Origin: Muraenolepis orangiensis
Lineage: Eukaryota > Chordata > Actinopteri > Gadiformes > Muraenolepididae
Assembly: GCA_027704905.1 (NCBI GenBank)
Contig: CM051004.1
Coordinates: 10,320,010-10,384,009 of the forward strand
Length of the DNA: 64,000 nt
Direction: 5' to 3'
Positions 19,401-64,000 of this stretch are shown in pieces. How positions within the stretch are numbered: position 1 is the stretch's first letter; every line of letters starts with the position of its first letter. Made by a program: the position numbers and the translations under genes. The notes below the pieces were generated by a model that was not told the origin of the DNA, searched no databases, and saw only the letters and a program-made list of their open reading frames with translations.

Positions 19401-22400
19401 CAATGAGTACATTCATTATAGCTTGGCTTTGGCCTAGTGTTTGGATAAGAACATATTGCAAATCCATGTATCATATGATGTAACAATTGACTGCGGGTCT
19501 CTGCCTTACGATGTCCCATTTTCATTGAATGACATTTACTGTATTTTTATACACACGCCTATCATTTCAGCAGTAAGCAGCCTAGTTACAAGGACAATTC
19601 CTCTCTGAATTTTGGCACCCAAAACCCTCTTGTTTACCTTGTTCTGGTCTACAGGCGGACACCATGCTGAAGATGGGCTTCCAGCAGCAGGTCTTGGAGG
19701 TGCTGGAGCATATCCCCGAGGAGCGGCAGACCCTGCTGACCTCGGCCACCATCCCCGAGGGCACGGAGCAGCTGGCCGAGCGGCTGACCCAGGACCCCGT
19801 CCGTGTCACCATCGGGGAGAAGAACCAGCCCTGCTCCAATGTGCGGCAGATCCTGCTCTGGGTGGAGGAGCCCTCCAAGAAGAAGAAGCTCTTTGAGATC
19901 CTCAATGTATGTACTCCTGTGGCGATTCCTCAGTCCACATGATAGGATAGTCTCCCGCGGTAGTTTTCTTTTTACTACAAGCTCTGTCTGCAGGCCGACA
20001 GACCTTAGGGTTGAGAAGAGAAATGTCATTGAACCGTTGCTCATCCAACTGTTATCTGTGTCTGCCCATGTGATTTGTATGCACGTTTAATCTTTAAAAT
20101 ATGTGGTCTGTTTTTTCATGAGAAGAAGCGGCAGCCTCAAAAAGTCTGATCAGATTTCTCCAGGAGTTGATCAGATTTCTGACAGTAAGTCTTGGTCACA
20201 CCAAGGCTTACTGTCAAAAAATAGATTTAGTTTAACCTCCAATTCATTATACACTATTGCTAGTAATGAACTAAAAGTACTTCCAGGTGTGGACTGTTTG
20301 GTTGAACAATCCCTGCCCACCCGCAGCCATTAAGGTCTGGTTTTCTTTCTCCTTCATTTATTTGGGGGAGGTTTTTTCTCTTTTTCCTAGAATTTCAGTT
20401 GAGTCAGCTTGTTTGGGCTAATGAGTGAAACAGTGGGCGTGCCAGGGTTCAAGCGTATGTGTTTCAGAAGGACATTAAGTCCTTGGATTTTTTTTAACTC
20501 TTTGTATATAACAGACCTTTCTCTGGGACCTCAAAATATCTGGGCTTTTTCACTCCATCTGGAAGACTAACAAGGCCTTCTGCTGGTGGACTGACAAGTT
20601 CTTAACTCCTCCCTGGGGACCTGAGTCCTGGCTTGTTAAAGGGGGTGGAAACCCATCTATTCAGAGGTCTTGAATGTAGTTGTTTGGAAAAGCCCTGGTA
20701 ACCATGACTCCCAGCTTTGTGTTGTGAAATGTGGGGAGTTTCTAGCACGGTAATGACAAGTCTCTGCTGGGCTATACACTGGACTGGACTATATTTGGAC
20801 AGCTGTCGCTTAGACAGCCTCCCCCACCCCCCCCCCTATCCAGGGGAAATGGGTGGGCCCAGAGCCATGGCTACACTCCAGAAATCAAGGCATTGGCTCG
20901 TACCATTTATACAGGGCAGGGCAAAAGGAGGGGAGTTTTCATTGACTCAGTAGATGGATTGTGTTAAATAAATAGGAGTGGTTGTTTTTCACTTGATGGG
21001 CAGAGAAAGTGCTGGTTCTCTAGGAATGTGCACTTAAATAAATATGCCGCGCAAAAATAGTAATTAGAGTATCAAATTACCTTAGCCAGGAATGCTGGAA
21101 TGTTTTCCATTTTTTTTTCATGAAGAACAGAAGTCCGGCAAAATGTTAAACGGGATCAATCTCACGCTAATTTAATTTAGTTTATTTTATGTATTTTCAG
21201 ATACACGTGTTTTGAATCTGGAAAGATTTAAAACATGTGTATCTGCATTTTATCAGGTATTTTGTTGCATTAGGGCTGCTCAACCTTAATGAAACAAACC
21301 TGAATAAATAAAGGTGAAATAAGAAATTCAAACATTCTGCTCTGAAATGTACTATTTGAATTAGACTGAATTCAGATACTATGCTACATGTCATTAAGGA
21401 GCAGGTAGGATTTAGGCATCAGGCTGGGTTCACATTCACACTGCAGGTATGATATGGACATCATGCTCCATTGTTCCAGTCTCTCTTGGATGTACAAAGT
21501 AAACCAAATTTGTTTGCAGCCTCCAAAGCCCTGCATTGCAAAACCAAAGGACATTAACGCACCTTGTTTCCGGATGCTTTTCCAGGACACAAAGCTGTAC
21601 CAGCCGCCAGTGGTGGTCTTTGTGGATTGCAAGTTGGGGGCAGACTTGCTGTGTGAAGCGGTGACCAAGGTGATGGAGCTGAAAACGGTGGCCATCCACT
21701 CTGACAAGACCCAGTGGGAGCGCAACCGTATCCTTAAGGTGAGACCAGAAGGTCATTCCAAAGGACCAATCAAAATGACTGAAATATATATATATATATA
21801 TATATATAAACATAAACACTTGCAAACCTATGAACGAACGAATGAATGAAGTTTTAGACTAGGATTGAAAGGGCAAAGGACTTTGCTGCCATATGTTTGT
21901 GTGGTTGAATCTGATCCATATGATTTCCAGGGTCTCCTGGAGGGAGACTTTGAGGTGGTGATCAGCACCGGGGTGCTGGGCAGAGGACTGGACCTGGTCA
22001 ACGTCAGGCTGGTGGTGAACTTCGACATGCCTTCCAACATGGATGAGTACGTTCATCAGGTAAAGGCAACGCGCGCAATTGTATCACATTTATTTTCAGT
22101 ATAATATCAGTTACGAAATTGTGAGATAATCGGGCTGAATGATATGGTTAAAAAACCCAAAAAATGATATTGCAATAATTTTGGGAAGGAACTATTTAGC
22201 ATCAGCTTTTTAAATGTCAATGAAAACCCTAATAACATTATGAGGTGACATTGGCTGGGGTCTGTACCAAAACATGTTTTCTTACATCTGGAGAAAAAAA
22301 ATTGTTTGGCCAGGGCATCTCCAGTGCCGTATTGCGATAATGTTTCCATTCATTGTTCCACTCTAGTGAGATACTTGTTATCAACAAACCATACAAACCA

Positions 22401-22846
22401 TGCAACACGGCCTTTTCATGCATTCACTCTCAGTGAGAGAATGAGTCAGAGTGAGAGAGAGGAAAAATCGGTGTCTCTGCTGTCACTTCTCTCAGTTCCC
22501 TTCGCAGGAAAACTAGTCTAATGTTATTATGTCTCTCTCTCTCTGTCCATCCATCCATCCGTCCACCGTCTCACCATCCGTCCAGGTGGGCCGGGCGGGT
22601 CGGCTGGGTCACCGCGGGACGGCCATCTCTCTGCTGAACAACAACAACAAGCGTGTGTTCCTGGAGGTGGTGAACCGAGTGAAGCCCACAGGGTCAACGC
22701 TGCCCCCGCAGCTCCTCAACTCCCCCCACCTGCATGAGCAGCAGAAGAGGCAGAAGCAGAGGGCCCGGCCGGGGCACGAGGAGCCCCTGGTCACCAAGGA
22801 CAACCTCCTGGACATAATCAGGAAACACGACCGCCGCAGGAGATAG
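16498..22846 (+). CDS. ddx59: DDX59, HIT-zinc-finger DEAD-box RNA helicase (complete, 7 coding exons)
   Basis: ATP-dependent RNA helicase; human DDX59 mutations cause an orofaciodigital syndrome, linked to ciliary/Hedgehog signalling. Coding exons: 16498-17553, 17703-17885, 19298-19387, 19655-19906, 21586-21738, 21931-22059, 22586-22846. All introns are phase 0 with GT-AG ends; the total is 707 aa against about 619 in human. The start MFMPRALKVKR matches the mammalian start. HIT zinc finger: C179, C182, C190, C198, C202, H206. Helicase motifs: Q motif around 307-320, motif I ADTGSGKT 332-339, Ia PTRELA 368-373, II DEAD 442-445 (split by intron 3), III SAT 473-475, VI HQVGRAGRLG 620-629. The extra length is an N-terminal low-complexity region with a tandem repeat. 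The identification is secure. Confidence 0.97.
16558..16797 (+). repeat. ddx59: Tandem duplication inside ddx59 coding exon 1
   Basis: Two tandem copies of a roughly 120-bp unit encode similar stretches: PTKKSK...EQTNGSPAVQEGLAPASTA, then PTKKSK...EQTNGIPTVQEGLEPASTA. The offset between the copies is 126 nt, and the second copy lacks 6 nt. The duplication is in frame and explains part of the extra N-terminal length relative to mammals. Confidence 0.85.
17935..19130 (-). mobile_element. 5'-truncated non-LTR retrotransposon (CR1/L2/Rex1-like) in ddx59 intron 2
   Basis: On the minus strand an open frame runs from about 19128 to the stop at 18349 (about 260 codons). It begins in the reverse transcriptase palm with the catalytic FSDD box (KFSDDSAVVG), followed by the thumb and C-terminal motifs KTKEMVVDFRRRK, EYKYLGVHPDNKLVW and LYFLRRLRSFNVC. 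Its 3' end reads SERRMLCKL...IPPRCTTERHRKSFLPVAI. A 3'UTR of about 410 bp ends in an AATAAAG sequence and a (TTGAATC)n-type tail at 17935-17960, typical of CR1/L2/Rex1 elements. The 5' part (endonuclease and most of the RT) is missing. The absence of stops suggests a fairly recent insertion. The exact clade is uncertain. Confidence 0.85.
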
Positions 22847-22906
22847 TCGCTGTGTGTAGAGCACTTGTGCATTGTTTTTGTGAGTATGAATTGTGTTTGT
22901 TTTGTT

Positions 22907-22912
22907 AATAAA
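22907..22912 (+). terminator. ddx59: ddx59 polyadenylation signal
   Basis: AATAAA lies 61 nt after the TAG stop codon and is followed by a T/GT-rich stretch (TTGTTTTATCTTTTC). The inferred 3'UTR is under 100 nt. Confidence 0.8.
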
Positions 22913-23025
22913 ACATATATCTGGAAAGAATATCTTGTTTTATCTTTTCATGTACATATCAACTGCAGTCATTAGTTCATATGATAAATATTAGATGTTT
23001 AATGTATTTTTACCTCCACCATTTT

Positions 23026-23210
23026 TACCTCCGCCGTTTGTCTGTTAGCAAGATAACTCAAAAAGTTGTGTATGGATTGGACAAATCTTGGTGGTGTGAT
23101 TACTTATGGGCCAAGGAACACGATTAACGATTTAACAACACTTGTATCCCGAAAAATCGGGATACAAATCTGAAATAGGGCAAAGGGGACTTTTTGGTGT
23201 GGCGGAGGTA
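23026..23210 (+). mobile_element. Short inverted-end element (ACCTCCGCC...GGCGGAGGT), copy between ddx59 and kif14
   Basis: It starts with TTACCTCCGCCG and ends with GTGTGGCGGAGGTA, a terminal inverted repeat of about 9-10 bp. The interior carries the family hallmarks: GTTAGCAAGATAACTC, then ATTACTTATGGGCCAAGGAACA, then GGGGACTTTTTGGTGTGGCGG. It has no coding capacity. Best copies for comparison are 28361-28574 and 33441-33584. Confidence 0.65.
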
Positions 23211-23495
23211 TGCTCTAATGTAATTCCCATCTAAAATGTAGACCCACTGTCACTCTTTAAAAGTGTAAACCTATTTGAATACCGTGGTGTAGGCTATACT
23301 CCATCCGGTGCAAATGAAAGTCTCTCTGAACATCTCTCATGGATCATAAAAACAACAACTATCTCGTTGTACTTGTACAATTTCATTCTGATTCTGTAAC
23401 CTTGAAGATATCGCCATCTACTGGTCACATGTGTGCACTGCATGTCTAGAGCCGGATGTATATACTACGTCACTATTCAAAATCCGGGGATTCAG

Positions 23496-23535
23496 CCAAT
23501 GAGCTGCGGCCTGCGCTCGGGAACCGAAGTTTGAA
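23496..23535 (+). promoter_or_regulatory. kif14: kif14 core promoter with CCAAT box and CHR-like element
   Basis: CCAAT at 23496-23500 (CAGCCAATGAG) is followed about 30 bp later by TTTGAA at 23530-23535 (AGTTTGAAATTG), the sequence of the CHR element through which DREAM/MuvB controls G2/M genes. A CRE/ATF-like TACGTCA lies at 23466-23472. A GT donor-like AGGAAG/GTAAAC near 23576 and an acceptor TTTTAGCAG just before the ATG suggest a 5'UTR intron (23577-23904). The motifs are seen; regulation is inferred from the family. Confidence 0.55.
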
Positions 23536-23913
23536 ATTGAAGAGCGGGCTAATGCGGAAGTGGTGTAGACAGGAAGGTAAACAACAGTGCAGTCGTTCAC
23601 TCTTGTTTTGGTTGTCTGTCTTTTATTAAAAAAAAATGTATAAGCTTTTTTAAAGATATTTATATTGGATAATCAACACCGATGGACCGTTGGTTTACTT
23701 AACCTAATCTAAGGGATATTCGTTACTGTCGGATGATTAATTCAATTATTACTTGGACAGTATTAATATTGACTAACAATCATGGAAAATAAGAGGACCC
23801 ACTCTAAAGGACTAATTATACACTTGAGATCAATGGAATCGCAGAGTTAAGTCACATTCAGCATTTTTAAACATTTTTTATATATAGTTGACATATTTTA
23901 GCAGTCGACAGAT

Positions 23914-48041
<24,128 letters not shown>

Positions 48042-49348
48042 AGCGAACACCGACGTGGTGCACTCCCTCGCCTCGGGTGTCTCGTCCAATCGCAGTCCTC
48101 ACTGGGTGTGATTTTGATAGGTGTGCTGTAGGGCTCGACTCCACCCCTCTCAGGGTTATATACGTGTGTTTCACTTTAGTTTTTTTTATTGATTTTGTTG
48201 AAAATGCCTCGGCCTTCAGACTTATTGTTTAGGATTTCAATGGTCTCCACTGAATGAAATGTTAAATTGACAGGATGTATAGGTACCATTGAAACAGGAG
48301 TACACAATATAACAATATATATACTTTAATGCTGAATTGTTCCATCTGTAGGTATACACTTTCACATAATGTCATATTTAAAGAGAGATTCGTGAATTTT
48401 GTTTATGGTAGATTGGTTTTAAGGTAAATATCTTATTCGCATTTCACAACAACTGGCACTGCATATCACAATGTACACACGGGACTGGTCTGATTCTTGT
48501 ATTTCTTCAACTCAAACTTGCACAAAATGTATATTTTCTTCATCTATGTACCCTTTTATATAAACGTTATGTATCAAGAAGCGGTTTAATGTATAATATG
48601 GGACCAGCATGCAAGTTTTTCAAAAGAATGTAATCATTTGAACAGTAAATTGTCAAAGTGAAGTCTTGAATGTTTTATTCTTGTGTTATTTTCCACTTTA
48701 AGTAGCTTGGAACTAATTATTATTAATCAACTACTACTAATTATTATTATGATGATTATTATTATTGTAACTTTAAAGCAATGCAATCAGCAACGGGTCG
48801 GTGTAACATATTCCAGACCACTATACCACTATAGTTACATTTGGCCCCTGGCCCTGTGAAGAGGTGACGCCCACCTCCTCCTCCTCCTCCTCTTGCCTCT
48901 CCGTCTTCTTCCTCTTCCTCACACCCCTCTTCCTCCTCTTCCTCATCCACTCGGGGACTTTTCCATTTTTTTTCCTTCTCACTTTTATTTTTTTTTGGAC
49001 GCAGCGCCGTGGATGAAACGCACGAATTGTGTGTGTATGTGTGTTAACGACATGTGATTTTATTTAGATTAATAGTTTATTTAATTTAGTTGATACTAGT
49101 TTGAGTGTTGTCTTCATGAGTTGGTCGAGTGTGATTCCTCGACGCGGTGGTGGGAGACTCGAACGCTTCGAGAAGACTTCTCAGGTAGGATATGTTATAA
49201 ACCTCTTAAAACAACCCAGAAGCCGTGTATGTCAGTCATATATTTATAAAATACAAAATAAATACTGCAAGTGATGTACTGTTGTACCGTCTGAGTGTGC
49301 CTGAATAACAACAACAACAACAACGATTTGTTATCATTTTAATTTAGG
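48042..49348. other. kif14 3'UTR, intergenic sequence and 5'UTR exon of the adhesion GPCR gene
   Basis: No coding sequence is seen. The AT-rich first 600 bp are probably the kif14 3'UTR; I find no perfect AATAAA there. A CCT/CTT-rich stretch lies at 48868-48940. A GC-richer piece ending AGACTTCTCAG/GTAGGA at 49184 looks like a non-coding first exon, spliced to the ATG exon at 49348. Confidence 0.5.
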
Positions 49349-63949
<14,601 letters not shown>

Positions 63950-64000
63950 GTACTGGTCCCCCCCCCCCCCCCCATCACAAGGTACTGGTCCCCCCCCCCC

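Overview
The window is vertebrate, almost certainly teleost fish, nuclear DNA. The evidence is spliced genes with GT-AG introns, very long (CA)n/(GT)n and (AG)n/(CT)n microsatellites, tRNA-derived SINEs, a 5'-truncated non-LTR retrotransposon, and conserved synteny. The extreme dinucleotide-repeat load resembles what is reported for cod-like fishes (Gadiformes), but that placement is only an inference. I identified four genes by reading translated exons against remembered family sequences and checking that every splice junction keeps the reading frame.

Layout: (1) 1-15101, minus strand: the 5' part of camsap2 (coding exons 1 and 2, residues 1-135). Everything left of 11377 is its intron 2, full of repeats, with no further exon recognised. 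(2) 15102-16497: divergent promoter region between camsap2 and ddx59, with a ZNF143-type motif in front of ddx59. (3) 16498-22846, plus strand: complete ddx59 (7 coding exons, 707 aa), a DEAD-box helicase with an HIT zinc finger. Intron 2 carries an inverted LINE fragment. (4) 23496-48041, plus strand: complete kif14 (29 coding exons, about 1709 aa), a mitotic kinesin, with a CCAAT/CHR-type cell-cycle promoter. (5) 49349-63949, plus strand: 5' three-quarters of an adhesion GPCR of subfamily D (adgrd2-like; 15 coding exons, 776 aa), from signal peptide through GPS cleavage site to TM2. It runs off the right edge.

The order camsap2 - ddx59 - kif14 matches human 1q32.1 in recalled gene maps. The next gene, an Adgrd, belongs in mammals next to NR5A1 on 9q33, the sister paralogon of the NR5A2/KIF14/CAMSAP2 region, which favours adgrd2 over adgrd1. 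The genes share no single pathway: CAMSAP2 caps microtubule minus ends, KIF14 works in cytokinesis, DDX59 is an RNA helicase linked to ciliary signalling, and ADGRD is a cell-surface receptor.

The observations most worth a second look are: (a) in the receptor, one symmetric phase 1-1 exon carrying a whole pentraxin-like domain lies between two exons that look like the two halves of a C-type-lectin domain; (b) three copies of an apparently undescribed element made of a conserved 230-bp tail plus a variable array of 45-bp repeats, with Helitron-like 3' features; (c) a family of short elements with ACCTCCGCC/GGCGGAGGT inverted ends; (d) an array of decoy splice acceptors and flanking direct repeats around kif14 coding exon 24.
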